The translations under genes were made by a program, and so were the position numbers. Positions 16,850 to 25,969 of a DNA stretch of 64,000 bases are shown here, in pieces. Origin of the DNA: Bacteroidales bacterium UBA3844. Its GTDB lineage: Bacteria; Bacteroidota; Bacteroidia; Bacteroidales; Paludibacteraceae. The first letter of the stretch is position 1, and each line of letters begins with the position of its first letter. The stretch lies in NCBI GenBank assembly GCA_002392915.1, contig DGHQ01000010.1, positions 1 through 64,000 on the forward strand, written 5' to 3'. The notes beneath the pieces were generated by a model. That model had not been told where the DNA came from and ran no database searches. It saw only the letters and a list, made by a program, of their open reading frames with translations.

Positions 16850-18046
16850 ATGAATTTGCTAAGAACTTTTACTATCCTGCTTTCGGCATTTTGCTTTAGT
16901 GCCATTTCAGCTCAGGAACAAGAGAAAGAATATAATTTTGATTTTATCTGGGGTGTCGATGCGGAAACCGTCTTCGACAATCGAGAGGGAGATCAGACAT
17001 ATTCTCCACAACAGACTATATTTTTCTCCAGTCTATCACCATCTTTGGGAGTGAAATTTTGGAAATCGGAAAAAGAAATAGAAAAAAACAATGGCATAAA
17101 GGAAAAAAGAAGTTTTGACTTCCATAAACTCGTGGCTGGAACTCACTACCTTCAGCCGATAGGTATCGGATACAAAGAAAATAAGTTTGTCCCTACAGCT
17201 TATTATACATTTTCGCACATGGTAATTAAAGAAGAGAAAAGAGACTCTTCCATAATTAGAATAGATGGAAAGACCTCATCTGAATTCAAAGTCTGGAGAG
17301 TATCGTTTGGTATGATTCCACGTCGACTCATGTTCCAGCGTCTTCCTGAAATATTATGGAGTGATTCTATGGATTATTATAATCCTAATATTCGTGGAAT
17401 CCTTCTGCAATGTACGAAAAACAATTTGGTTTTCCATGAAATATCGCTTGATTGGCGTAGTCTGCAGAGTGCGGAGCAGAGAGAGGCTTTCAATGTGAAC
17501 TATAATTTTGTGAAAAGATTCCGAAGCGGTCTGCCTTCAACTATAGATCCATTTTTCATTGGAGGTAATGCCCAGCTCAATCATCTTGCAAAAAGAAATC
17601 CGGCTCCAGAAGGAGAGGGCGTGAATGATGATATGTTTGCCTATCCTTATGTCGGATTGGATTTTGGCGAAAAAATTTTTGATGTGTTTTGTATAAAAGC
17701 AGGTTATGCTGTAAGTTTCGACAGATGCAGAGCGATTGGCGATTGGGAAGTAGACGGAGGACTTCTTGCTGAATTACATCTGCTATGGAAAAAGATAGGG
17801 ATAAAAGAGACATTATATGCCGGAAACAAACAATTCCCTCTTTATCCTATGTATGGCTCTTTGCTAAATATGGGAGATCCGCATTATCAGTCGAGCGTGT
17901 ATGCCAAGACATCAATTTATTCACCAATTGTGAATAATAAGCATGTCTCTTTTGGCGCATATCTCGATTTCCATACCACAAAAGAGGGCACATCATGCTA
18001 CCAAAGAGTGGTGTTGAATGTGAATTTGGGCAATGTTGATAATTAA
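16850..18046 (+). CDS. Unrecognised envelope protein, probably outer-membrane associated
   Basis: I do not recognise this 398-residue protein. It has a clear signal peptide (MNLLRTFTILLSAFCFSAISA, cleaved near residue 21 before QEQEKEY). The mature part has many short alternating aromatic/polar stretches (GVKFWKS, FKVWRVSFGMIPRR, VSFGAYLDFHT, CYQRVVLNVNLG), the pattern of a beta-barrel, and a C-terminal strand ending VVLNVNLGNVDN. An outer-membrane barrel is a reasonable inference but not proven. It is monocistronic, with its own -7-like box, and is followed by a promoter-terminator pair for a candidate small RNA. Confidence 0.7.
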   Translation: MNLLRTFTILLSAFCFSAISAQEQEKEYNFDFIWGVDAETVFDNREGDQTYSPQQTIFFSSLSPSLGVKFWKSEKEIEKNNGIKEKRSFDFHKLVAGTHYLQPIGIGYKENKFVPTAYYTFSHMVIKEEKRDSSIIRIDGKTSSEFKVWRVSFGMIPRRLMFQRLPEILWSDSMDYYNPNIRGILLQCTKNNLVFHEISLDWRSLQSAEQREAFNVNYNFVKRFRSGLPSTIDPFFIGGNAQLNHLAKRNPAPEGEGVNDDMFAYPYVGLDFGEKIFDVFCIKAGYAVSFDRCRAIGDWEVDGGLLAELHLLWKKIGIKETLYAGNKQFPLYPMYGSLLNMGDPHYQSSVYAKTSIYSPIVNNKHVSFGAYLDFHTTKEGTSCYQRVVLNVNLGNVDN

Positions 18047-18048
18047 TT

Positions 18049-18079
18049 TTTGCAATATATGAAAAGAATTATATCTTTG
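18049..18079 (+). promoter_or_regulatory. Promoter of candidate small RNA
   Basis: TTTG at 18049-18052, a 19-base spacer and TATCTTTG at 18072-18079 match the Bacteroidota consensus well. It starts immediately after the stop codon of the preceding gene and no protein-coding start with a sensible product follows, which points to an RNA gene. Confidence 0.6.
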
Positions 18080-18085
18080 TATTGG

Positions 18086-18204
18086 ATTTAAATATTTTCA
18101 TACTATTTCATAAAATAGAGGCTTTTACAAAACAAGCTATATTTTTGATAAGTGATTTACTAATGGCGAGGCAACCTTGTGATAAGGCAGCCTCTCTTTT
18201 TTTT
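18086..18204 (+). ncRNA. Candidate small RNA, plus strand, about 120 bases
   Basis: It lies between a near-consensus promoter (18049-18079) and an intrinsic terminator with nested stems GAGGC/GCCTC and CCTT/AAGG (18168-18194) followed by eight T. The interior is AT-rich and shows no credible reading frame. I cannot assign it to a known family. The remaining 18205-18496 region holds the palindromic repeat at 18226-18272 and the promoter of the next gene. Confidence 0.55.
18168..18204 (+). terminator. Rho-independent terminator of the candidate small RNA
   Basis: GAGGC (18168-18172) pairs with GCCTC (18190-18194), with an inner CCTT/AAGG stem, followed by a long T run. Confidence 0.85.
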
Positions 18205-18225
18205 ATTAAGGGTTATGGATTTGTA

Positions 18226-18272
18226 GAGACGCACGGTCGTGCGTCTCATAATATACCAATGTGCGTCTCATA
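18226..18272. repeat. GAGACGCACG palindrome, second locus
   Basis: A 22-base inverted repeat at 18226-18247, arms GAGACGCACG and CGTGCGTCTC, is followed by a half copy GTGCGTCTCATA at 18261-18272. It is the same family as the repeats at 7-92. It is intergenic and does not resemble a CRISPR array. Confidence 0.8.
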
Positions 18273-18368
18273 AACAACATTAAACACCCCATCAGTTTGC
18301 GCATTCGCCGTCGCAAAAATGGATTGTTGATTTTTTTCCATATTTTTTTTAGAATTACTCCTGATAAA

Positions 18369-18401
18369 TTTGAATAGTTATTCTAAAAATTTATAATTTT
18401 G
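18369..18401 (+). promoter_or_regulatory. Promoter of the GH5 pair
   Basis: TTTG (18369-18372), 21 bases, TAATTTTG (18394-18401). It would give a leader of about 90 bases before the GTG start at 18497. The leader holds a TCAGTG/CACTGA hairpin around a T-rich loop. Confidence 0.55.
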
Positions 18402-18496
18402 TCAAAATTTTGGATTATTTGCCGGTCAGTGTGCGTTTTTTGCACTGAAAAACAAAAGGCATATATTATTTTAGAACGGATTAAAAAAGGACGTAA

Positions 18497-19666
18497 GTGG
18501 CTGATTTTGGAAAAGATATCGTAAAAATTGGGTACATTGATGACGCGAGCATCAATGTGGATGTCTTGTCTGCTTACTCTTATCCGGAAGATTCCCCCGT
18601 CGGCAAATGGGGTAAACTGAAAGTCGCCAAGAATGCAAAAGGAGTACGTTGCCTTTGCAGTGAGACGGGAGAGCCTGTTCAGCTAAAAGGATTTTCAACA
18701 CATGGTCTGCAGTGGGCAGGTGTTGCCAATGTCACAGAATGCAATATCAAGGCATTGAAAGAGGAGTGGGGATGCAGTGTGTTCCGTCTTGCTCTTTATG
18801 TCGACTATGAAGGAGGTTATGCCTACAACCCTACATTCCGCCAGACAATGTTGGAGAATGTTGTCAGATGGACAGCCGAGTGTGGCATGTATCTAGTGAT
18901 AGATTGGCATGTGTTGGCACCAGCAAGTCCACAGGCACCAGAGTACCGTTGTCATCCGATGAACGGAATGGATTTGGCGGGTGATTTCTTCACATATTGC
19001 GCGAGACGTTTTCAGAATCAGAAACATATATTGTATGAGCTTTGCAATGAGCCGAACATTGATAATGGTGAAAAAATCCCTTGGGTTGGAGTAATCAAGG
19101 ATTATTGTGAAGATATGCTGCGAATTGTCAGAACATACGACAAGGATGTTGTGGCATTGTGTGGTACACCGTCATGGAGTCAGGACACGCAAGATGTGAT
19201 TGGTCATGAGGTGACTGATGAGAACGGAGTTCCATATGAGAATGTGATGTACACGTTCCATGTTTATGCGGCTAGTCATAACGATGGAAGAGATATCGAC
19301 ACGCCAACGACATTCCGTGGAATAAATTTTATGAAACGTTTCCAAAAAGGAGATCCGGAAAAAGGAATTCCTGCGATTTTAAATACTCTTCCTGTTTTTG
19401 TGACGGAATGGGGTACAACAGATGCTGGCGGATGGACAAATTTTCGTCCTGATTTGTCGGACATGTGGCTTGAAATTTTCGATGGAGACAACGATGGCGG
19501 CCAGCTGGTAAGCTGGTGCAATTGGAGTTTCAGCGCGGAAGGCGGAGTGTGTGGGGCGTTGAAATGGAACACGGGAAAGATTTCCCCTCTAGATCCGGAG
19601 ATATTGACCGAAAGTGGAAAATATGTCTACGATCACTTAAAAAATGAAACAAATAAAATAAAATAA
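18497..19666 (+). CDS. GH5 (subfamily 2-like) endo-beta-glucanase without an export signal
   Basis: A 389-residue GH5 enzyme closely similar over its length to the lipoprotein encoded next. The catalytic residues are intact: acid/base Glu185 in LYELCNEPN and nucleophile Glu304 in FVTEWGTTDAGG. The VRLALYVD-type segment, the VIDWHVLAP strand and the YTFHVYAASHN strand fit endoglucanases. There is no signal peptide. An in-frame TAA immediately precedes the GTG start, so no longer version exists, and the N-terminus aligns with the mature part of the neighbour. It therefore appears cytoplasmic, or it lost its signal. Its stop overlaps the next start (TAATG), so the pair is co-translated. Confidence 0.88.
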   Translation: MADFGKDIVKIGYIDDASINVDVLSAYSYPEDSPVGKWGKLKVAKNAKGVRCLCSETGEPVQLKGFSTHGLQWAGVANVTECNIKALKEEWGCSVFRLALYVDYEGGYAYNPTFRQTMLENVVRWTAECGMYLVIDWHVLAPASPQAPEYRCHPMNGMDLAGDFFTYCARRFQNQKHILYELCNEPNIDNGEKIPWVGVIKDYCEDMLRIVRTYDKDVVALCGTPSWSQDTQDVIGHEVTDENGVPYENVMYTFHVYAASHNDGRDIDTPTTFRGINFMKRFQKGDPEKGIPAILNTLPVFVTEWGTTDAGGWTNFRPDLSDMWLEIFDGDNDGGQLVSWCNWSFSAEGGVCGALKWNTGKISPLDPEILTESGKYVYDHLKNETNKIK

Positions 19667-20976
19667 TGGCAAAAAAACTATTCTTCGGAATGCTACTCTC
19701 TATGGCATTGTTAGGGTGTACCAACAATAAGTCAGCGGAGGGAAAAATTGACAATACGGGTGCTGATGTAAAAGCGGATTCTATCGCAAGAGCAAAGGCA
19801 GATTCATTGAAGGCGGATTCTGCAATGAATTATGTTGTTAAAAAGGGATATATCGACTCGCTCAGTAGCAATGTTGAGGCGTTGCCAGCGTATGAGTATC
19901 CGGCTGGATCGCCTGTCGCTAAATGGGGCAAATTGAAAGTCGCTCCCAATGCCAAGGGCGTACGTTGTATGTGTGATGCAAATGGCAATCCTATACAGCT
20001 TAAGGGAATGAGTACTCATGGATTGCAGTGGGCTGGTGTGGCTAATGTCACAGCACGCAATATTAAGGCTTTGAGAAACGAGTGGAATTGCAGCGTGTTC
20101 CGTTATGCATTGTATGTAGACGAGGAGGGTGGATACGCATATAATCCTCAGTTCAGGAATGAGATTCTTGAAAAAGTAGTGAAATGGACAGCTGAAAATG
20201 GTATATATCTTTTGATTGACTGGCATGTTCACAAGCCAGGAAACCCAAATGCGCCACAGTATCGTTGTCATCCAACAAACGGTCGTGACTTAGCTGGTGA
20301 CTTCTTTACATATTGCTCGCGTCGCTATGCAAACATGAAGCATATTATATATGAGGTTTGCAATGAGCCAAACTGGCATTATGAAGGAGGCCCAGGTGTA
20401 GATTGGACAACACAGATCAAGCCTTATTGCGAAGAAATGCTTGAGATCATACGTTCCAACGATAAGGATGTCATTGTAGTGTGCGGAACACCATGGTGGA
20501 GCTCTTGCCCTGAGTTGGTTCTTGGAAACGAGGTGGCAGACAAAGACGGAAAACCATATGAAAATGTGATGTATACATTCCATTTCTACTCTGCTACACA
20601 TAATGATGGAAGATTAGCGGATCAGCCAGGTAATCACAGACCAGACAATTTCTTCAAGAAAATGGCGGAGGGAGATCCAGAAAAGGGCGAAAAGTCAGTT
20701 TTGGAGTTGCTTCCAATATTTGTGACAGAGTGGGGCACAACAGAGGCGAGCGGATGGCATGAATTCCGCCCAGATCTTACGGATATTTGGATGGACATCA
20801 TGGATGGAGGTAATACGGGAAACCAATTGGTCAGCTGGTGTAACTGGAGCTTCAGTGCGGAAGGAGGCGTTTGTGGAGCGTTGAATTGGAACACAGGAAA
20901 GATTTCTCCGATGGATCCAGAAATCCTTACAGAGAGTGGCAAGTACGTGTTCAAACGTCTTCATGGCAAGAAATAG
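19666..20976 (+). CDS. GH5 (subfamily 2-like) endo-beta-glucanase, lipoprotein
   Basis: A 436-residue enzyme with a lipoprotein signal (SMALLGCTNNKS, Cys18), a Lys/Ala/Asp-rich spacer (about 25-50) and a GH5 domain. Catalytic residues: acid/base Glu234 (YEVCNEPNW) and nucleophile Glu355 (FVTEWGTTEASGW). The ATG shares its A with the stop of the preceding GH5 gene. The two proteins are strongly alike from KWGKLKVA to LTESGKYV. It probably sits on the outer membrane or cell surface and cuts cellulose or other beta-1,4-glucans; the exact substrate is unknown. Confidence 0.92.
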   Translation: MAKKLFFGMLLSMALLGCTNNKSAEGKIDNTGADVKADSIARAKADSLKADSAMNYVVKKGYIDSLSSNVEALPAYEYPAGSPVAKWGKLKVAPNAKGVRCMCDANGNPIQLKGMSTHGLQWAGVANVTARNIKALRNEWNCSVFRYALYVDEEGGYAYNPQFRNEILEKVVKWTAENGIYLLIDWHVHKPGNPNAPQYRCHPTNGRDLAGDFFTYCSRRYANMKHIIYEVCNEPNWHYEGGPGVDWTTQIKPYCEEMLEIIRSNDKDVIVVCGTPWWSSCPELVLGNEVADKDGKPYENVMYTFHFYSATHNDGRLADQPGNHRPDNFFKKMAEGDPEKGEKSVLELLPIFVTEWGTTEASGWHEFRPDLTDIWMDIMDGGNTGNQLVSWCNWSFSAEGGVCGALNWNTGKISPMDPEILTESGKYVFKRLHGKK

Positions 20977-20998
20977 TTTTTTTTGATAGATAATATAT

Positions 20999-21034
20999 GG
21001 AATGCGTTACTTCATGTAACGTATTCCTTTTTAT
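20999..21034 (+). terminator. Rho-independent terminator after the GH5 pair
   Basis: GGAATGCGTTAC (20999-21010) pairs with GTAACGTATTCC (21016-21027), with one G-T pair, followed by five T. Confidence 0.88.
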
Positions 21035-21099
21035 TTATGCTGAAATGATGCGAAAGTGTATTATTTTAAAAAAAAGTGAATAAAGTATGCTTAAAAGTA

Positions 21100-21128
21100 T
21101 TGTTTTTAGTTTTATTTGTCTAATTTTG
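21100..21128 (+). promoter_or_regulatory. Promoter of the lipoprotein/OmpA pair
   Basis: TTG (21100-21102), 18 bases, TAATTTTG (21121-21128), ending 40 bases before the start codon. Confidence 0.5.
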
Positions 21129-21168
21129 TAAAAAAATAGTTTTGTGATAAAAAAACGATTGTAATATA

Positions 21169-22824
21169 ATGAAAAATCAATTATTGGCTTTAGCCTTAAT
21201 GACAGCTGGTTTTGTAAGCTGTACGGATGATTCCTACGATTTGGATAATATTTCCAATGATTTCAGAATCGGATTAAATGAATATCTACCAATTGCTAGT
21301 TCTGAGGTCAAGTTGAAGGATATCTTAAGTGAGTTTAAGACAGACTATATCTCAGAGGATGAAGAGGGAGTCTTGACTTTTAAGTTTGACACAGTAAATC
21401 GTGTCCAAGTCAAACCTATCGAAGTAATTTTTAAGAATAATGTTTTTGAATATGATCTTTTAAGTTCGGGCGCTTTGACATTAGAAAATAATGTCATTCC
21501 AGGAAATAATTTTAGAGCTCTTACAATCCCTTTCCCTGTTAATGTAAGCATTGATGATGCCTCAGGCAAAGGAAAAATAAATGAGATATATGTTAAAGAA
21601 GGATATTTCCGTTTCCATATAGAAAGCGAAAATGTTGATGTTTCGAACATTTATATTAGTGATGTCAGTATAGGCAAGTTGCTAGATATCAATGGCGGAA
21701 CAACAATTTATTCGTTGTCAGATGAAATCCTTAAATTTGATGAAGGTGGACTTAAGTTGACGTGTGTTGTTGATGTATTGGATGCTAAAAAAGATATTCA
21801 GATTAAGGGAGCTGATGCGAAGATCAAAATAGTGATGGAAGAGTCAAAGCTGTCTTACCATAAGATAGTCGGATCATTCAAGTCGAATGTTGAGCAGATT
21901 GAGAATACGGATTTCTATATAAATTTGTATGATGATAATCTAAAATATGATTTAGATGTCCTTGATCCGAAATTGACGATTACAGGAATGACAAATAGTG
22001 GAATACCTTTGGCATGCTCTGTAAAAAGCCTTGTGGCAAAACATAAAACAAAAAAATCGTCAAATAAAGATTCTGTAGTTGCTGTCTTCAGGGATGGTAA
22101 TAAATTCTATGATTTTGAATTCTTGAATTCGACTGTTGAAGGAAAAGAAGAAAAGGCTTTTGAAGAAGAGTTTGATAAGGACAACGGAAGTTTGGATAAA
22201 ATATTCAACTTTATGCCTGATTCTGTTTCTGTGAAGTGTGGCATTAGGATAAATGCTGATCCAGAAAGTGCTGTTCCATACTTTTTGCTAGACTCAACTT
22301 ATGTTGATTTAAATATCCGTGCGGAGGTGCCTTTGAAGATTGGCAATGCCAGCTATATTACAATCAAAGACACTGTTGACGGAATAGACATAGTTGAGGA
22401 TGTTACTGATTACCAGAACGGAGATTTCAAGTTGGATGATGCAGAGATTTTTATAGAATTTGAAAATGCTTTGCCTCTAGAAGGTGAGATAATCGCTAGA
22501 TTCTGTAAGGCAGATACAGCTGCGAATGGAGATGTTGTCCTAACACATCTAGAGAATACAAAACTTGATCAGACAGTAAAGATTCCGGCAGCAAAGATTG
22601 ACGTTAATGGAGGTTATATTACAAAAGCCACTCCGTCTAAGAAAAAAATCAAGGTGTCTGATGATATGGTTGAAGATATCAAGAAAATCAATGCTGTCGA
22701 CTTTACATACAAAATCAAGGTTCCAAAGGGTGCTGTAAATGGTATCGTTTTGACTAATGATTGTGGTATGTCGGCTAAGGTGTACAGCCATTTGAAAGCG
22801 AATATTTCTAATAAAGAAAAATAA
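21169..22824 (+). CDS. Unrecognised 551-residue lipoprotein
   Basis: I do not recognise the family. The protein has a lipoprotein signal peptide (ALALMTAGFVSCTDDSYD, lipidated Cys near residue 19) and a long beta-rich, acidic mature region with no catalytic motif. It ends 12 bases before the next gene, which encodes a barrel-OmpA envelope protein, so the two probably form an operon and act together at the outer membrane. Similar paired arrangements of a large lipoprotein and a DUF5723-like barrel are plausible for envelope structure, but this is inference. Several Asp-rich stretches (EEFDKDNGSLDK, VDGIDIVEDVTD) might bind cations. Confidence 0.75.
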   Translation: MKNQLLALALMTAGFVSCTDDSYDLDNISNDFRIGLNEYLPIASSEVKLKDILSEFKTDYISEDEEGVLTFKFDTVNRVQVKPIEVIFKNNVFEYDLLSSGALTLENNVIPGNNFRALTIPFPVNVSIDDASGKGKINEIYVKEGYFRFHIESENVDVSNIYISDVSIGKLLDINGGTTIYSLSDEILKFDEGGLKLTCVVDVLDAKKDIQIKGADAKIKIVMEESKLSYHKIVGSFKSNVEQIENTDFYINLYDDNLKYDLDVLDPKLTITGMTNSGIPLACSVKSLVAKHKTKKSSNKDSVVAVFRDGNKFYDFEFLNSTVEGKEEKAFEEEFDKDNGSLDKIFNFMPDSVSVKCGIRINADPESAVPYFLLDSTYVDLNIRAEVPLKIGNASYITIKDTVDGIDIVEDVTDYQNGDFKLDDAEIFIEFENALPLEGEIIARFCKADTAANGDVVLTHLENTKLDQTVKIPAAKIDVNGGYITKATPSKKKIKVSDDMVEDIKKINAVDFTYKIKVPKGAVNGIVLTNDCGMSAKVYSHLKANISNKEK

Positions 22825-22836
22825 TAGACTAAGACA

Positions 22837-25401
22837 ATGAAAAAAATTATATCTGTCGTTTCGGCAATATTAGCTACAGCGTCAACGGCGTTTGCGCAAA
22901 TGTCGTCTACACTATATTTTATGGATCAGAATCCGTTGATTCATAATTTTAATCCTTCATTCCAGCCTACAGACAAGATGTATATTGGAATGCCAGGCTT
23001 GTCTTTAGTCTCAGTAAATGCTGGTAATAGCAAGCTTGCATTTGAAGACATATATGTGCCTCGCACTATTGATGGAAAGAATACTACCGTATTGTTTTTG
23101 CATCCAGGGGCAACCAATGAACTTCGTAATGTCATGAATAAAATCAGTCCGCGTGACAGGATTTTTGCAGATTACAATATTCAGCTTTTGAACTTCGGAA
23201 TGAGAATAAAAGAAAAATCATATGTCTCATTCTCGTTGTCGAACAGAATGGAGATGAATACAATCTTTCCGAAGGAGTTGTTTAAGGCTGCTTTGATGTC
23301 TGAAGAAAATGGATCAGAATCAGAATATCCATTTGGATTGGGTAAATTCTCGTCGACAATGAATTGCTATTCTGAGCTTGCTTTTGGCTATAGCTATGCA
23401 TTTTCTGAAAAGTTCCAGATGGGTGGAAAACTTAAATTTTTGATTCCTCACGCTGGTTATCGTACAGATTTCAAGGATATGGATTTGTATGTGTCAAAGG
23501 ACGAATGGAGATTTACAGGTGAAGGAGAGGTCGACGCGTCTATGCCAGGTCTTGAAATCTATCAGGATGAAGAGGGTAAAATAGATTCTGTTGATTTCAA
23601 TGATGATTTAAAAGCTAAAGACTTTACTAAGTCAAAGGGTGCTGGTCTAGCTCTTGATTTCGGTGTGACTTACAATCCAATCAAAAGCGTTAAGTTGTCG
23701 GCAAGCCTTCTTGATCTTGGCTTTATCCACTACAGCAAAGAGTTGCACAAGATTAAGAAAAATGAAGATTTCATCTATAATGGTTTGAAATATGGCATTG
23801 ATGACATCCACAAGCGAGACTCAGCTGATCTATGGGAACCATATGAGGAAATGCTCGACAATATGTATGTAGTAGATGAGAGTGAGGGATACAACTCAAT
23901 GCTTACAGCTAAGGCCTTGCTAGGTGTAGAATACTCTTTCTTTGAAAATAAAATGTCTGTAGGCGCTTTGTCGAAGACATACTTCTTGCGTGGTTGCGCG
24001 TCTGAGGAATTTATGCTTGCATACAACTATCGTCCAAACCGAATCGTATCCGCTTCCGCTTCATATACTGTCACAAACGGTATGTTCAGCAATATTGGCT
24101 TGGGAGTGAACCTAAATCTTGGTCCAGTAAACTTCTTCTTGGCTGCGGATCAAATACCTTTGCGTTATGCTAAGGGCGACGGTAAGGTTATCCCTACTCG
24201 CACTCGTGCAGCCAATTTCTCTACGGGAATCAATTTTATGATTCGTGATAAGGAAAGAGAGGATAAGGGTAGATTGTCGTGGATGGATACAGACAAAGAC
24301 GGAGTTTCTGACTTGTATGACAAGTGTAATGACACTCCAGAAGGAATTGAGGTTGATAAGAATGGTTGCCCTAAAGATTCCGATGGTGACGGAGTGCCTG
24401 ACTATATGGATCAGTGCCACGATTCTTTGTCTGGCAAGAAGGTAGACGAGAAGGGTTGCCCGCTTGATTCTGATGGCGACGGTGTGTTCGACTATAAGGA
24501 TCAGTGCCATAACCCTAACTCAGGTGCTTTGGTTGACGAGTTCGGTTGTCCTTCAGATGTTGATGGCGATGGAGTGCCTGATTATCTTGACAAATGTAAC
24601 TTGACACCAATCGGTGCTCCAGTTGATGCTAACGGATGCCCTAAGGATTCAGATAAGGATGGAGTCGCAGATTATCTTGACAAGTGCCCTGACACTCCTC
24701 TTGATACTAAGGTAGATGAAAATGGTTGTCCTGTTGATAGCGTTGTGGCTCCAGCCGCTGCTCCTGCAGAGGTTAAGAATGACGCACAGCCAGCTGCTCC
24801 TGCAACAACTACAGTTAAGCCAGCAGCAACAACGACTAAACCTGCTGCTACTCCTGCCGCTAAACCAGCAGCAACACAAACGGTAGCAAAACCATCTAAG
24901 GCTTCAGTCGCAAAGGTTTCAGACAACAGTATGATCGCTGACAGATACGATGAATTGACTCCAGAGCAGTATGCTGCTAACCGCCCTCAGGCAAGACATT
25001 ATACAATTGTAGAGGATGGTGTAGAGTACGATGTGTTTGAGTCTCCAACATGCAACGTCTTGTTTGATTCAAGTATGGCAATTGTAAGAAATCGTATGTT
25101 GCCAGAGATCAACAAAGTATATAATACGTTGAAGAATAAACCTAACACGTCAGTGATTATCCTTGGTCATACAGACTCTGACTGTACAAACGAAAAGAAT
25201 TTAGCACTGTCAGTCAAACGTGCTAATGCAGTTAAGAGAGTATTGACAAACAAGGGAATTGATGATAGCCGTGTGGTTGCAAGAGGATTTGGTGAGACAA
25301 AACCAATAATCTCAAACAGAACATCTATTGGTAGATCTCAAAACCGTAGAGCTGAAGTTATTATGGTGACTAAAACGCCGAAAACTTCTATTAAGAAGTA
25401 A
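22837..25401 (+). CDS. DUF5723-like barrel protein with TSP3 repeats and OmpA domain
   Basis: An 854-residue envelope protein. After the signal peptide (to about residue 20) a DUF5723-type region begins (SSTLYFMDQNPLIHNFNPSFQP, a sequence type related to PorP/SprF-like barrels) and covers about 21-475. Residues about 483-637 are five or more thrombospondin type-3-like calcium-binding repeats (DKDGVSDLYDKCNDTPEG, DSDGDGVPDYMDQC). A Pro/Ala/Thr linker follows (about 640-690). An OmpA-like peptidoglycan-binding domain (about 734-845; ILGHTDSDCTNEKN, RGFGETKPI, NRRAEVIM) closes the protein. It should bridge outer membrane and peptidoglycan. Confidence 0.88.
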   Translation: MKKIISVVSAILATASTAFAQMSSTLYFMDQNPLIHNFNPSFQPTDKMYIGMPGLSLVSVNAGNSKLAFEDIYVPRTIDGKNTTVLFLHPGATNELRNVMNKISPRDRIFADYNIQLLNFGMRIKEKSYVSFSLSNRMEMNTIFPKELFKAALMSEENGSESEYPFGLGKFSSTMNCYSELAFGYSYAFSEKFQMGGKLKFLIPHAGYRTDFKDMDLYVSKDEWRFTGEGEVDASMPGLEIYQDEEGKIDSVDFNDDLKAKDFTKSKGAGLALDFGVTYNPIKSVKLSASLLDLGFIHYSKELHKIKKNEDFIYNGLKYGIDDIHKRDSADLWEPYEEMLDNMYVVDESEGYNSMLTAKALLGVEYSFFENKMSVGALSKTYFLRGCASEEFMLAYNYRPNRIVSASASYTVTNGMFSNIGLGVNLNLGPVNFFLAADQIPLRYAKGDGKVIPTRTRAANFSTGINFMIRDKEREDKGRLSWMDTDKDGVSDLYDKCNDTPEGIEVDKNGCPKDSDGDGVPDYMDQCHDSLSGKKVDEKGCPLDSDGDGVFDYKDQCHNPNSGALVDEFGCPSDVDGDGVPDYLDKCNLTPIGAPVDANGCPKDSDKDGVADYLDKCPDTPLDTKVDENGCPVDSVVAPAAAPAEVKNDAQPAAPATTTVKPAATTTKPAATPAAKPAATQTVAKPSKASVAKVSDNSMIADRYDELTPEQYAANRPQARHYTIVEDGVEYDVFESPTCNVLFDSSMAIVRNRMLPEINKVYNTLKNKPNTSVIILGHTDSDCTNEKNLALSVKRANAVKRVLTNKGIDDSRVVARGFGETKPIISNRTSIGRSQNRRAEVIMVTKTPKTSIKK

Positions 25402-25428
25402 ATAATATTAAATCTTCTCAAAATAGAA

Positions 25429-25462
25429 TAGGGATGCTGAGTCATTAGCATCCCTATTTTTG
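25429..25462 (+). terminator. Rho-independent terminator after the OmpA gene
   Basis: GGGATGCT (25431-25438) pairs with AGCATCCC (25447-25454), followed by a T-rich run. The 25402-25969 gap also holds a minus-strand small-RNA candidate (25561-25623). The rest is AT-rich leader of the GH5 gene, with a weak CATATTTG -7-like box at 25852-25859. Confidence 0.9.
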
Positions 25463-25560
25463 TGCATTCATTGCGACTGAATATGAAGACGACCGCAGTG
25501 ATTGCCTTTATTACAGAATTTTGATGGGTCTGGATTTCTCGTGTTTTTGATTTAAAATAA

Positions 25561-25623
25561 AAAAAAGAAGGAAGCCTCTCGACTTCCAATCTTCCAACCT
25601 TAAATCTAATACCATGAAAAACA
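25561..25623 (-). ncRNA. Candidate small RNA, minus strand (family member 2)
   Basis: On the minus strand, TTG (complement of 25656-25658), exactly 19 bases, and TACCTTTG (complement of 25629-25636) form a consensus promoter. The transcript would run to a hairpin with stem GGAAG/CTTCC (plus-strand 25570-25587) followed by a T run, giving about 60-65 bases. It shares TTTTTCAT and AAGGTT elements and the overall layout with the candidate at 16391-16477. Confidence 0.55.
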
Positions 25624-25969
25624 CAATGCAAAGGTAATACTATTTTTATATTCTGCAACATAAAAACGATATTTTTTTATCAAAAATATGTTTTTTAGCA
25701 GTTTGGTTTAAAAGAGTGACTTTGTGTTTAAGGTGCAATTGCCTGATTTTTAATAATATGGAGACGTAAGTCAAATGTAGAAGTTTAATGTTAAAAAGTA
25801 TGCCAAAGTATTAAAAAGTTGAAATTTGTTTTTTGTTAGAAAAATAAGATGCATATTTGCAGTCGGAAAACAATGATGAAAGGGTACTTATGCTATTTAA
25901 TAGTATATCTCACTTATCAAAAAAGAGTATTGGAAAACAAAAACAAATTTATCTAAATAAACAAGGAAG

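Noticed and set aside
18082..18273. Short plus-strand frame within the small RNA candidate
   Set aside because: It uses a TTG start, crosses the terminator and the palindromic repeat, and shows no protein features.
18497..18560. Missed upstream signal peptide for the first GH5 gene
   Set aside because: An in-frame stop codon lies immediately before the GTG start, so no longer N-terminus is possible in this frame.
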